From contig CBFIEJ010000015.1 in NCBI GenBank assembly GCA_965661575.1, positions 1 to 48,369 on the forward strand: a stretch of 48,369 nucleotides of DNA. The letters are read 5' to 3'. Shown here piece after piece: positions 18,475 to 26,848 of this stretch. Position 1 is the first letter of the stretch, and every line of letters begins with the position of its first letter. The notes beneath the pieces are model-generated. The model saw only the letters and a list, made by a program, of their open reading frames with translations. It was not told where the DNA came from and made no database searches. The DNA is from UA16 sp965661575 (GTDB taxonomy: Bacteria; Bacteroidota; Bacteroidia; Flavobacteriales_D; Sanyastnellaceae). A program made the translations under genes and the position numbers.

Positions 18475-18567
18475 GGCTTAATTTTAAATCCCACATTTCA
18501 ACGTGGATAAGCCTGCTGCACTCGGGGTTTTCCGGAGCCTTCCTCCCATTAAGTTTAGGGTTCCGAA

Positions 18568-21240
18568 ATGGCTATCCGTAAAAATACCAAAAGCAGCGCC
18601 GCTGCAACGCCGCGCAATCGAAAAAAAGGCGCCCTTGATGCTCAAAAAAAGAGCACCAAAAAAGCAACAAGCGCGGCCAAGTCCCCCGGCAAAATCAGCC
18701 TCTGGCTTCAGTCGATCAAAAGCCGCTGGCAAAACCCTCGACTTCAGGCTGCCGTTGGCGTCACCATCATGGTGCTGTCGGTCTACGTGGGATGCGCTCT
18801 GATCTCCGGGCTTTTCACCGGAGCTCACGATTATGCTCTGGTTCTCGAAGGATTCAACCAAGTTATTCAGCCCAACCAACAACCCTATCATAACTGGCTC
18901 GGTGGTGCGGGGGCGCATTTGGCTTTTTGGCTCGGACGACAGGCACTCGGGTTGGGCGCGCTCTCCATTCCAGTTCTGCTGTTCAGCTGGTCTTGGCCGT
19001 TGATTACGCAAAAGAAGTCTGCGAAACTCGGAAAAACACTTCGCTGGGGCATTTTTTGGGCCGTCATGAGTCCGTGGTTTGCCGGTTATTTGGCTTCTAT
19101 TTTGGGCAAATGGGGAACATCAAGCTGGGATCATTGGATCGGGACGGCGGGACATTTTGTTTCGCAAAACGCCTTAATCTACCTTGGAACACTCGGGAAC
19201 GGCCTTGTATTCGGAGGCGCAACTTTAGTACTTCTAGCGTATTACTTGCAACCACAGCTAAGTCGATTATCAAGTTTATCATTCGGAAGCCTAAAAGACT
19301 GGTTCTCTTCCGAAGACGCTGAATCTGGTGCTTGGCAAGGTGACGATGGATCTTCGGAGCAAACCGCCGGCGCGTCATCGACCAATGATACTGAGGCAGG
19401 AGAGCTTGCAGCGTCCGATTTACCATGGGAGAATGAAGATTTGAGCGCGCCCGTCTCTGCGGCTGTCACAGAGGTATCCGTCCACGAAGAAACCATCGAA
19501 GCGAAAGATGACGATGTGACGGATGCTGCACTCGATGAGCTCTTGACAGAATTGGAGCAACCTGCCCCACCTGCTGAGGACAAGATAACCTCAGAAACCG
19601 CTCCCTCGCCGACTGTCACTCCCGAGGAATCTCAGCAAGATGAAGACGACCAAGTCGCATTTGAAGTCAAAGTCGCAGACGAAGAAACGCAATTATCAGA
19701 CGACGAAATCGATCAAAAAGTACAAGACTTTGGTGAATACGATCCGACACTGGATTTGAGCCGGTTTGAATTGCCCAACTTGGATTTACTCGCGCAACAC
19801 GGTGATGGTAAAGTGCAAGTAAGCGAAGAAGAACTTGACGCCAATAAAACTCGAATCATCCAAACGCTGCGCAACTTCAGCATCGAAGTATCGAGCATCA
19901 GCGCTGAAGTTGGCCCAACCGTGACACTGTATGAAATTGTCCCCGCTCCCGGAATTCGCATTTCTAAAATCAAAAACCTCGAAGACGACATCGCTCTGAG
20001 TCTCGCAGCCTTGGGCATTCGAATCATCGCCCCCATTCCCGGTCGCGGGACCATTGGCATCGAGGTGCCGAATTCCAATCCGGACATCGTATCCATGCGC
20101 GCGTTGATTGCATCCGATAAATTCAACCACTCGAAAGCAGCACTTCCCATTGCGATGGGAAAAACAATATCCAACGAGACATTCGTGTTCGATTTGGCGA
20201 AAATGCCCCACCTCTTGATGGCAGGTGCCACAGGACAAGGAAAATCAGTCGGGTTGAATGCAATGCTTGTGAGCTTGTTGTACCGCAAGCACCCTGCGCA
20301 ATTGAAGTTTGTATTGGTTGATCCGAAAAAAGTGGAATTGACCCTGTTCAACCACATCGAACGGCATTACCTCGCCAAATTGCCAGATTCAGAGGAAGCA
20401 ATCATCACAGATACATCGAAGGTGGTTGCAACGCTTAATTCCTTGTGCATTGAGATGGATCAGCGATATGACTTACTCAAAGACGCACAATGCCGAAACC
20501 TTGCCGAGTACAACGCAAAATTTGTTCGACGCCGACTCAACCCTGAGGAAGGCCATCGTTATCTGCCCTACATCGTGCTGGTCGTCGATGAGTTTGCCGA
20601 CTTAATCATGACTGCGGGCAAGGAAGTGGAAACACCCATCGCCCGACTCGCTCAATTGGCCCGGGCGATTGGCATTCACTTGATCATTGCCACACAACGT
20701 CCTTCGGTCAATATCATTACCGGTACGATCAAAGCCAACTTCCCTGCTCGTATTGCATTTCGTGTCACATCCAAAATCGACTCGCGAACAATCCTCGACG
20801 CCGGAGGTGCCGACCAGCTCATTGGTCGCGGCGACATGCTCATGAGCACCGGAAACGATTTGATTCGAATCCAATGCGGATTTGTCGATACGCCAGAAGT
20901 CGAGGCCATTTGCGAATTCATAGGCAGCCAGCAAGGATATCCCGACGCTTTCATTCTTCCAGAATACACGCCGGAAGGGAATAGTGAAAGCGGCAATTTA
21001 AGTGACGATGAACGCGATAGTATGTTCGTAGATGCTGCCCGAGTCATTGTAATGCACCAACAAGGATCGACATCATTGTTGCAACGAAAATTAAAAATTG
21101 GATACAACCGAGCGGGCCGAATCATCGACCAACTCGAAGATGCCGGCATCATCGGGCCGTTTGAAGGTTCCAAAGCCCGAAAAGTTCTTGTTCCTGACGA
21201 AATGAGTTTGGAACAGATGTTGCAGATAGGAGATGCATGA
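18568..21240 (+). CDS. ftsK: DNA translocase FtsK
   Basis: 890-residue septal ATPase that pumps DNA during chromosome segregation. After a Lys/Ala-rich start there are four membrane helices (about 55-235), an acidic Glu/Asp/Ser linker (about 240-390), the FtsK alpha/beta motor with Walker A GATGQGKS at 553-560 and Walker B-like VLVVDEFADL near 670, and a C-terminal gamma winged-helix (GSTSLLQRKLKIGYNRAGRIIDQL) that reads the chromosome's orienting sequences. Length and order are normal. ATG at 18568 diverges from rpmG across 141 bp. The stop overlaps the lolA ATG by 4 bp, so the two are coupled. Confidence 0.97.
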   Translation: MAIRKNTKSSAAATPRNRKKGALDAQKKSTKKATSAAKSPGKISLWLQSIKSRWQNPRLQAAVGVTIMVLSVYVGCALISGLFTGAHDYALVLEGFNQVIQPNQQPYHNWLGGAGAHLAFWLGRQALGLGALSIPVLLFSWSWPLITQKKSAKLGKTLRWGIFWAVMSPWFAGYLASILGKWGTSSWDHWIGTAGHFVSQNALIYLGTLGNGLVFGGATLVLLAYYLQPQLSRLSSLSFGSLKDWFSSEDAESGAWQGDDGSSEQTAGASSTNDTEAGELAASDLPWENEDLSAPVSAAVTEVSVHEETIEAKDDDVTDAALDELLTELEQPAPPAEDKITSETAPSPTVTPEESQQDEDDQVAFEVKVADEETQLSDDEIDQKVQDFGEYDPTLDLSRFELPNLDLLAQHGDGKVQVSEEELDANKTRIIQTLRNFSIEVSSISAEVGPTVTLYEIVPAPGIRISKIKNLEDDIALSLAALGIRIIAPIPGRGTIGIEVPNSNPDIVSMRALIASDKFNHSKAALPIAMGKTISNETFVFDLAKMPHLLMAGATGQGKSVGLNAMLVSLLYRKHPAQLKFVLVDPKKVELTLFNHIERHYLAKLPDSEEAIITDTSKVVATLNSLCIEMDQRYDLLKDAQCRNLAEYNAKFVRRRLNPEEGHRYLPYIVLVVDEFADLIMTAGKEVETPIARLAQLARAIGIHLIIATQRPSVNIITGTIKANFPARIAFRVTSKIDSRTILDAGGADQLIGRGDMLMSTGNDLIRIQCGFVDTPEVEAICEFIGSQQGYPDAFILPEYTPEGNSESGNLSDDERDSMFVDAARVIVMHQQGSTSLLQRKLKIGYNRAGRIIDQLEDAGIIGPFEGSKARKVLVPDEMSLEQMLQIGDA

Positions 21241-21908
21241 AGCATCTTCGCACTATGAAATTTTCGCCGTCAGTTTTTTGCGCATTGGCGCTAACCTTTT
21301 TGAGTTCGCCAACACTTCTCGCACAAGGAGCTGAATCCATTTTAAGTAAACTGAGCAGTGAAGCCAAGGCTTACGGCTCCATTGAAGCAACCTACGTTTC
21401 ACACATGGTGGACAAGGTGAGTGATTTTGAAGCCAAACAAGAAGGTAAAATTTTCATTGATGGAGAAAAGTATTTTCTCGATTTGGGGGATTACACCATC
21501 ATTTGCGACGGCATCACAATTTGGACTTACGAAACATCCGTGAACGACTGCTATGTAGATGATGCCGACGCGATGGCCGAAGAAGGCATGGACCCCTCAA
21601 AGCTCTTCACGCTTTGGGAAGACGACTTCAAAAATGAATTGAAAGAGCCGACCGAAATTGGCAATCGCACCGTGACCCACGTCAACTTATATCCGAATCA
21701 AGGGGAAGAAAAGCCATTCCACACCATCCAACTGTTCATCGACGAGGCGAAAATGGAGATGGTTCGTGCCGTGGTCAAGGGCAGAGAAGGAACAGATGTA
21801 ACTTACGATGTCACATCTTTCAGACCAAGGGCTCAAGTATCTGCCGAGAAGTTTACGTTTGACGCCAATGCATTTCCAGGTGTCACAATCATTGACAACC
21901 GACTTTGA
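21237..21908 (+). CDS. lolA: LolA-family outer-membrane lipoprotein carrier
   Basis: 223 residues with a signal peptide ending LLAQ (about residue 30). The mature chain follows the LolA half-barrel pattern: AESILSKLSSEAKAYGSIEATYV at the start, then QEGKIFIDGEKYFLDLGDYTIICDGITIWTYE, and VTYDVTSFRPRAQVSAEKFTFDANAFPGVTIID at the end. LolA ferries lipoproteins across the periplasm from LolCDE to the outer membrane. The ATG at 21237 overlaps the ftsK stop; a second ATG at 21255 would shorten the signal peptide. The ftsK-lolA pair is common in bacteria. It converges on the LysM gene with 6 bp between stops. Confidence 0.88.
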   Translation: MKHLRTMKFSPSVFCALALTFLSSPTLLAQGAESILSKLSSEAKAYGSIEATYVSHMVDKVSDFEAKQEGKIFIDGEKYFLDLGDYTIICDGITIWTYETSVNDCYVDDADAMAEEGMDPSKLFTLWEDDFKNELKEPTEIGNRTVTHVNLYPNQGEEKPFHTIQLFIDEAKMEMVRAVVKGREGTDVTYDVTSFRPRAQVSAEKFTFDANAFPGVTIIDNRL

Positions 21909-21914
21909 CTGCGC

Positions 21915-23504
21915 TCAGTCGGTGATCAACCTGGACCAAACCCCACTCGAGAACATCCGAATGTGCCAGTTGCTATTCACCTGCTGCGAAGCCCCCTCAT
22001 CCCATTTCCAATCGATTATATGCTGAATGGGAACGGGCAGCGCAGAGGCCTGACCTTCGCCGTCCATCCAGCTTGCAGTTTCGACCAACGCGTCAAATGC
22101 AGCAATGGAATAAGCACTCGGATCCGTCTTGAATAACTCCCGAAATGTTTGCGTTTGGAGTTGCACGCGCTCATTGGTCCAGTCGAGGTAATTGGTTACC
22201 GGTATGGTCCAATTGGAACGATTCATGAAATCACGCTCCATGAATTCGAGTTCTGCAGTCACCGCATTGGCATAAATCCGAACGGGAAACGAGTCGGCCA
22301 GTTGAAGTTCCGTCTGAACATAAGCAATCATTGACTGAGCAGATTTACCCGCTGGAATGGCCACTACATTTAGCTTTGACGTGTCCATTTGCGCCGTGAT
22401 TCCCTCTGCAAAGCGGTTGCTACTCGACAGCGACTCCAGTCCACTCAACGAGCCTCGAACACTGGTAAAACCCTCTTTGAATGCCTCTTCGAGTGCAGCA
22501 TCTTTTCCTCGCGTTTCCAAGAGAAGAACGGTATCGAGTGGATGGGTTCGGGCAACAAGGGCCCCTAGTTTTCGCATACCAGCTCGCTCGTCGGACCGCA
22601 GCGAATAGACACGATCATGATGTGACCAAACTGCTGGTTTCAGCGGAGTCAGCAACCATTGTGGCGTTTGCGTTGTGGACAACAATTGACTCACTGAATC
22701 CATTTTTGCGCTGCGCAAAGGACCTAAAACCACATCTGACCAACGCAAGTCCAACTCCGACCACGCGTGCACTCCGAGGGTGTCAGGCTCGGTATCTACG
22801 ATGCGCAATTGGACGGCATAACCGCTGTCTTGGAGTGTTTGAGCAGCCCATTCCATGCCGTGAAAAAAGTCCAGAGAAACCTCTCGCAATCGAGTGGTTC
22901 GAGCATCATATTCTCCTCCAATCACCGTATCCACCTCCAACATGAACGGAAGCATCGCGAGCACGCGCAGGGTATCTGAACGTAAAAGTGGCAACTGAGA
23001 CGAATTGACTTGCACCTTTGCATGGCCGTTGACCGAATCGACGGGTATTGTAGTCGGCACTTGCAACACGTCGCCAATGCTCAATATCAATTCCAAGTGA
23101 CCATTGGCTTCCTGCAATTCCTTATCTGTAACTCCGTATCGCTGGGCAATTCCGTACCATGTTTCCCCTGCCGAAACCAGGTGTTCATCTCCACGCCACA
23201 AAACACGTGGCTGCTGAACTTCCAAAGCGACAGGAGCTGGAATCCACAACCTCATCCCAGGAGTAAGTGGTGATTGCACCTCGGAATTGGCCGCTGTTAG
23301 TTCTGAAACGGTCAAGTCATTGCTCCGCGCAAGCCGGTCAAGGTTATCTCCCGGCAGGACCGTATACCACACCTGTGCATTTGTGGATGGAGCAACGAAC
23401 AACGTCAAGCACAATGCCAAGCACGACGCGAAGCACGACGCCAAGCACATCTTCAAACATGCCATGCTCGCCCCAATTGGTAACTTCCTCATAAGATTAA
23501 TCAT
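21915..23504 (-). CDS. Exported LysM protein with type 1 periplasmic ligand-binding domain
   Basis: The longest frame begins at a TTG (23561); the ATG at 23504 is preferred, giving 529 residues with a signal peptide ending STNAQ. Two LysM domains follow (about 46-95, WYTVLPGDNLDRLARSNDLTVSELTAANS; and about 105-155, VSAGETWYGIAQRYGVTDKELQEANG), which bind glycan strands of peptidoglycan. The remaining ~350 residues look like a class I periplasmic-binding (receptor-family ligand-binding) fold: VLAMLPFMLEVD, GLNFFHG-like SLDFFHGMEWAAQTL, VVLGPLRSAKMDSVS, TVLLLETRGKD. This LysM plus substrate-binding architecture is known in Bacteroidota; the ligand is unknown. The signal peptide core holds a four-residue repeat encoded by a 12-bp DNA repeat. 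Confidence 0.87.
   Translation of the reverse strand: MINLMRKLPIGASMACLKMCLASCFASCLALCLTLFVAPSTNAQVWYTVLPGDNLDRLARSNDLTVSELTAANSEVQSPLTPGMRLWIPAPVALEVQQPRVLWRGDEHLVSAGETWYGIAQRYGVTDKELQEANGHLELILSIGDVLQVPTTIPVDSVNGHAKVQVNSSQLPLLRSDTLRVLAMLPFMLEVDTVIGGEYDARTTRLREVSLDFFHGMEWAAQTLQDSGYAVQLRIVDTEPDTLGVHAWSELDLRWSDVVLGPLRSAKMDSVSQLLSTTQTPQWLLTPLKPAVWSHHDRVYSLRSDERAGMRKLGALVARTHPLDTVLLLETRGKDAALEEAFKEGFTSVRGSLSGLESLSSSNRFAEGITAQMDTSKLNVVAIPAGKSAQSMIAYVQTELQLADSFPVRIYANAVTAELEFMERDFMNRSNWTIPVTNYLDWTNERVQLQTQTFRELFKTDPSAYSIAAFDALVETASWMDGEGQASALPVPIQHIIDWKWDEGASQQVNSNWHIRMFSSGVWSRLITD
23407..23454. repeat. 12-bp tandem repeat inside a signal-peptide coding region
   Basis: AAGCAC recurs at 23407, 23419, 23431 and 23443, each followed by a variable six-base half (AATGCC, GACGCG, GACGCC, ATCTTC). 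Read on the minus strand it encodes CLAS-CFAS-CLAL-CLTL, the hydrophobic core of the LysM protein's signal peptide. Confidence 0.8.
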
Positions 23505-23578
23505 TGGCTTCTTCCACGTTGAAATGCGCAAGGTATAAATCTTCTCGTTCTGCTCTCCCAACCCTGCTGATTCTGAAA

Positions 23579-23586
23579 CAAATCTA
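23579..23586 (-). promoter_or_regulatory. Possible -7 box for the LysM gene
   Basis: TAGATTTG on the minus strand fits TAnnTTTG. The nearest TTG upstream lies 27 nt away, longer than ideal. It would give a leader of about 70 nt before the ATG at 23504 and argues against the TTG at 23561 as start. Confidence 0.4.
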
Positions 23587-23709
23587 TTCCGTTCCTGAAC
23601 AGAAGTAAAAACCCAAATACAGACCTAATTATTGCTGTGATTGATAGCTTTTCGTTCATCGTCAACTTCACACAACTCGGGTGGCATTTCGGAAGGAATA
23701 CAAATCACA

Positions 23710-25245
23710 TCATTCCCATTCGATGGTTGCTGGCGGCTTCGAACTGATGTCATAAACAACTCGATTTACACCGCGCACCTTGTTGATGATGTCATTGGAA
23801 ACTTTCGCCAAAAAGTCATAGGGCAGATGACTCCAGTCTGCGGTCATGCCATCGGTCGAACTCACCGCCCGCAATGCGACCGCCTGCTCATATGTTCGCT
23901 CATCCCCCATGACGCCGACACTCTGCACAGGCAACAATATGGCACCTGCCTGCCAAACCTCGTCGTAGAGATTCGCTTCCTTCAATCCATTGATCCAAAT
24001 GGCATCCACCTCCTGCAGAATCCTCACCTTCTCCTCCGTGATATCTCCCAAAATGCGAATGGCCAAACCTGGTCCTGGGAACGGGTGCCGGCCCAAAATC
24101 GCTTGTTTAATGCCCAGCTCTTTGCCCACACGACGCACCTCGTCTTTGAAAATCAAACGCAGCGGTTCGACCACTTTCAGTTTCATGAAATCCGGCAAGC
24201 CACCAACGTTGTGATGACTCTTGATGGTCGCAGATGGACCGCCCGTAGCGCTCACACTTTCAATTACATCAGGATAGATGGTTCCTTGGGCGAGCCACTT
24301 GGCTCCTTCCACCTCTTTTGATGCATCGTCAAATACGTCGATGAATACCTTGCCGATGGCCTTTCGTTTTTTTTCGGGATCGGATTCTCCGGCGAGCGCT
24401 TGAAGGAATCTATCACCGGCCTGAATGCCTTTGACTTGCAGCCCCATGTCTTCGTAGGTGTCGAGCACTTGTGCATATTCATCCTTTCGCAACAACCCAT
24501 TGTCAACGAATATGCAGTGCAATTGCTTTCCTATGGCCCGATGCAGCAAGCTTGCCGCTACCGTAGAATCCACACCGCCACTGAGCCCTAAAATGACGCG
24601 GTCATCGCCAATTTGCTCCTTGAGACGTGCGACCGTTTCATCCGCAAAATTAGCTGGTGTCCAATCACCTGTGCATCCGCAGATGCCTTGGACAAAATTT
24701 TCCAGTAGAATTGACCCTTCCGTACTGTGCCAAACCTCCGGATGGAATTGGATGCCCCAGACAGGGCGATTGACCTCGCGGAATCCGGCAAACTTCACAT
24801 CATGTGTGCTGCAGATTGCTTGGAATCCATCTCCGAGGGAAAGAATGGTGTCTCCATGACTCATCCAAACTTGAGAGTGTGCACTCATGCCCGATAGCAA
24901 TTCGTCTTGCGTATTCACTTCTGTCAAGTGTGCCCGTCCATACTCGCGCGTGTTGGACGCCTCTACCGAACCGCCGTGGGTCTGAGCCAGGTATTGCGCC
25001 CCGTAGCAAACCCCGAGCACAGGCACATGACCCAAAACAGAAGACAAGTCTGGCCTTGGAGCGTCCTGATCCCGCACGCTGTGAGGAGATCCCGAAAGAA
25101 TGACACCCTGAATGTCATCTTTCAACCCTTTATATGCGTGCCACGGAATGATTTCGGAGTACACATTCAACTCGCGCACTCGGCGCGCAATGAGCTGCGT
25201 GTACTGACTGCCAAAATCCAGAATAAGAATGCGCTGATGTGCCAT
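23710..25245 (-). CDS. guaA: GMP synthase (glutamine-hydrolysing)
   Basis: Converts XMP to GMP using glutamine and ATP. The 511-residue chain has an N-terminal class I glutamine amidotransferase (nucleophile Cys80 in VLGVCYGAQ; His/Glu partners in GIQFHPE near 175), the ATP pyrophosphatase with the PP-loop GLSGGVDST near 215, and the C-terminal dimerisation domain ending YDISSKPPATIEWE, the characteristic GuaA terminus. Length is normal. ATG at 25245 with a TACCTTTG box about 38 bp upstream. It diverges from maf. Confidence 0.98.
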   Translation of the reverse strand: MAHQRILILDFGSQYTQLIARRVRELNVYSEIIPWHAYKGLKDDIQGVILSGSPHSVRDQDAPRPDLSSVLGHVPVLGVCYGAQYLAQTHGGSVEASNTREYGRAHLTEVNTQDELLSGMSAHSQVWMSHGDTILSLGDGFQAICSTHDVKFAGFREVNRPVWGIQFHPEVWHSTEGSILLENFVQGICGCTGDWTPANFADETVARLKEQIGDDRVILGLSGGVDSTVAASLLHRAIGKQLHCIFVDNGLLRKDEYAQVLDTYEDMGLQVKGIQAGDRFLQALAGESDPEKKRKAIGKVFIDVFDDASKEVEGAKWLAQGTIYPDVIESVSATGGPSATIKSHHNVGGLPDFMKLKVVEPLRLIFKDEVRRVGKELGIKQAILGRHPFPGPGLAIRILGDITEEKVRILQEVDAIWINGLKEANLYDEVWQAGAILLPVQSVGVMGDERTYEQAVALRAVSSTDGMTADWSHLPYDFLAKVSNDIINKVRGVNRVVYDISSKPPATIEWE

Positions 25246-25282
25246 GTTTAATCGCTTGGTCGAGATTCCTTTTTGAAAAAAG

Positions 25283-25290
25283 CAAAGGTA
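25283..25290 (-). promoter_or_regulatory. Probable -7 box for guaA
   Basis: TACCTTTG on the minus strand is an exact TAnnTTTG match, placing the transcript start near 25276, about 30 nt before the guaA ATG. No clear TTG lies at the expected distance upstream. No purine-repressor site was recognised. Confidence 0.45.
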
Positions 25291-25339
25291 GCTTTGTCCT
25301 TCCGGCTCGTTGCCGAAATGGAAACGGTATTTTTACACC

Positions 25340-25930
25340 ATGATTCACCAAAACCTAGAAGGAAAGCGCATCATCCTCGCAAGCCAGTCCCCACGTCGAC
25401 TCGAGTTGGTCAAAGGATTGGAACTCGATCCCATCATTCGACTCAAAGATGTGGACGAATCCTACCCTGCAGAAGTTAAAGGCGCGGCAGTTGCCGAATA
25501 CGTCACGCGGAAAAAAGCTGAAGCCTACATCAGTGAATTGGAAGAAAACGATGTCCTCATCACAGGCGATACTGTCGTCCTCTGTGACAACGAAGTTCTC
25601 GGAAAACCAAAATCGTCTGAAGAAGCTGCTTCGATGCTCCAGAAACTCAGTGACCGTTCGCACACAGTGGCATCAGGAATTGCGGTGACTACCAAATCAA
25701 CCGGAATCTCCTCAGCAGTCGACACGTGCGAAGTGACATTTGGAAAATTGGACGCCAAGCTGATCGAGCACTACATCCATGAATACGAGCCATTTGATAA
25801 GGCCGGAGGGTACGGAGTACAAGACCTCATCGGATTTGCAGCCGTCACCTCGTTAAACGGTTCGTACTTCACTGTGATGGGGTTACCAACGCATCTTTTA
25901 TTTCACCTTATAAACAATTTGAAATCATAA
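25340..25930 (+). CDS. maf: Maf family nucleoside triphosphate pyrophosphatase
   Basis: 196 residues from the ATG at 25340; the longer frame starts at a TTG and adds 10 residues not seen in relatives. Family signatures are the ILASQSPRRLELV loop at about 11-23, the KAEAYI helix, the ITGDTVV metal-binding strand, LGKPKS, and EPFDKAGGYGVQD near 150, followed by GSYFTVMGLP. Maf proteins hydrolyse non-canonical or modified nucleotides such as dTTP/UTP or m7GTP and have been linked to septum inhibition. It diverges from guaA over 94 bp. The subclass (YhdE or YceF) is not decided here. Confidence 0.94.
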   Translation: MIHQNLEGKRIILASQSPRRLELVKGLELDPIIRLKDVDESYPAEVKGAAVAEYVTRKKAEAYISELEENDVLITGDTVVLCDNEVLGKPKSSEEAASMLQKLSDRSHTVASGIAVTTKSTGISSAVDTCEVTFGKLDAKLIEHYIHEYEPFDKAGGYGVQDLIGFAAVTSLNGSYFTVMGLPTHLLFHLINNLKS

Positions 25931-26055
25931 CGTTAGAAAGTTGGTTGTGATATTTGTCTAACTTTTTCGAGATTGCGTTGAACAACATCTGTCAAAGGAT
26001 GTTAATTCCATGTTCTCAGGACACGTTTCACTATTTGTAACCAAAACCCAAACAC

Positions 26056-26772
26056 ATGACATCTTTTATTCTTTCTGCTATTAAAGCGATGCCAACGGAC
26101 GATTACGTAGGATTTACATTCTTCGTAGGTACGATGGCTATGATGGCAGCATCAGCATTTTTCTTCCTTTCAATCAACATGGTTGAAGGAAAGTGGAAAA
26201 CCTCTCTACTCGTAAGTGGATTGATTACTTTCATCGCAGCAGTACACTACTACTACATGCGCGACTACTGGGCTGAAGTTGGAGAATCTCCAACTTTCTT
26301 CCGATATGTCGATTGGACATTGACGGTTCCGTTGATGTGCGTTGAATTCTACCTCATCCTGAAAGCGGCCGGTGCTCAAACTGGCTTGTTGTGGAAGCTC
26401 ATTTGGGCCTCTGTAGTAATGCTTGTTACAGGTTACATTGGAGAAGCTGTTTATACAGACCAAGCAGCATTGTGGGGCTTGTTCTCAGGAATTGCATACT
26501 TCTACATTGTCTATCTCATCATGTTTGGCGAAGCAAAAGCATTGGCTGACAAGTCTTCCGCATCCGTGCAACGAGCGCACAGCATTCTGTGCAAATTCGT
26601 TTTGATCGGTTGGGGCATTTACCCATTGGGATACATGATTGGCACAACAGGTTGGTACGACTTCGTTGACGGAATCGGACTCAACATGGATGTTGTCTAC
26701 AACATCGGTGACGCAATCAACAAAATTGGCTTCGGCCTCGTGATTTACAGCTTGGCTGTAAGCAAGGACTAA
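26056..26772 (+). CDS. Proteorhodopsin, DTE-type light-driven proton pump, probably green-absorbing
   Basis: 238 residues, seven membrane helices. Helix C reads RYVDWTLTVPLMCVEF: Asp86 (Schiff-base counterion and proton acceptor), Thr90 and Glu97 (proton donor), the DTE set of proton pumps rather than NDQ sodium or NTQ chloride pumps. Met94 sits at the spectral-tuning position (105 in marine proteorhodopsin), where Met/Leu give green and Gln blue absorption. His64 in AAVHYYY matches the counterion-partner His. Helix G has Asp219 and retinal Lys223 (GDAINKIGF). It has its own terminator and no neighbour for retinal or carotenoid synthesis. A TATTTG at 26032-26037 may be part of a promoter but does not fit TAnnTTTG exactly. 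Confidence 0.97.
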   Translation: MTSFILSAIKAMPTDDYVGFTFFVGTMAMMAASAFFFLSINMVEGKWKTSLLVSGLITFIAAVHYYYMRDYWAEVGESPTFFRYVDWTLTVPLMCVEFYLILKAAGAQTGLLWKLIWASVVMLVTGYIGEAVYTDQAALWGLFSGIAYFYIVYLIMFGEAKALADKSSASVQRAHSILCKFVLIGWGIYPLGYMIGTTGWYDFVDGIGLNMDVVYNIGDAINKIGFGLVIYSLAVSKD

Positions 26773-26804
26773 TCGCAACCGAAACTGTTACGTTCCTGAA
26801 CGTG

Positions 26805-26838
26805 AGCCGCCGATCCAACTGGGTCGGCGGTTTTTTTT
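26805..26838 (+). terminator. Rho-independent terminator after proteorhodopsin
   Basis: CCGCCGATCC (26807-26816), loop AACT, GGGTCGGCGG (26821-26830), nine Watson-Crick pairs plus one G-T, then eight T. It lies 32 bp after the rhodopsin stop and just before the convergent selD end. Confidence 0.9.
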
Positions 26839-26848
26839 ATGCCCAATT

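Noticed and set aside
26056..26772. Sodium- or chloride-pumping rhodopsin
   Set aside because: Helix C has Asp, Thr, Glu (DTE), not NDQ or NTQ.
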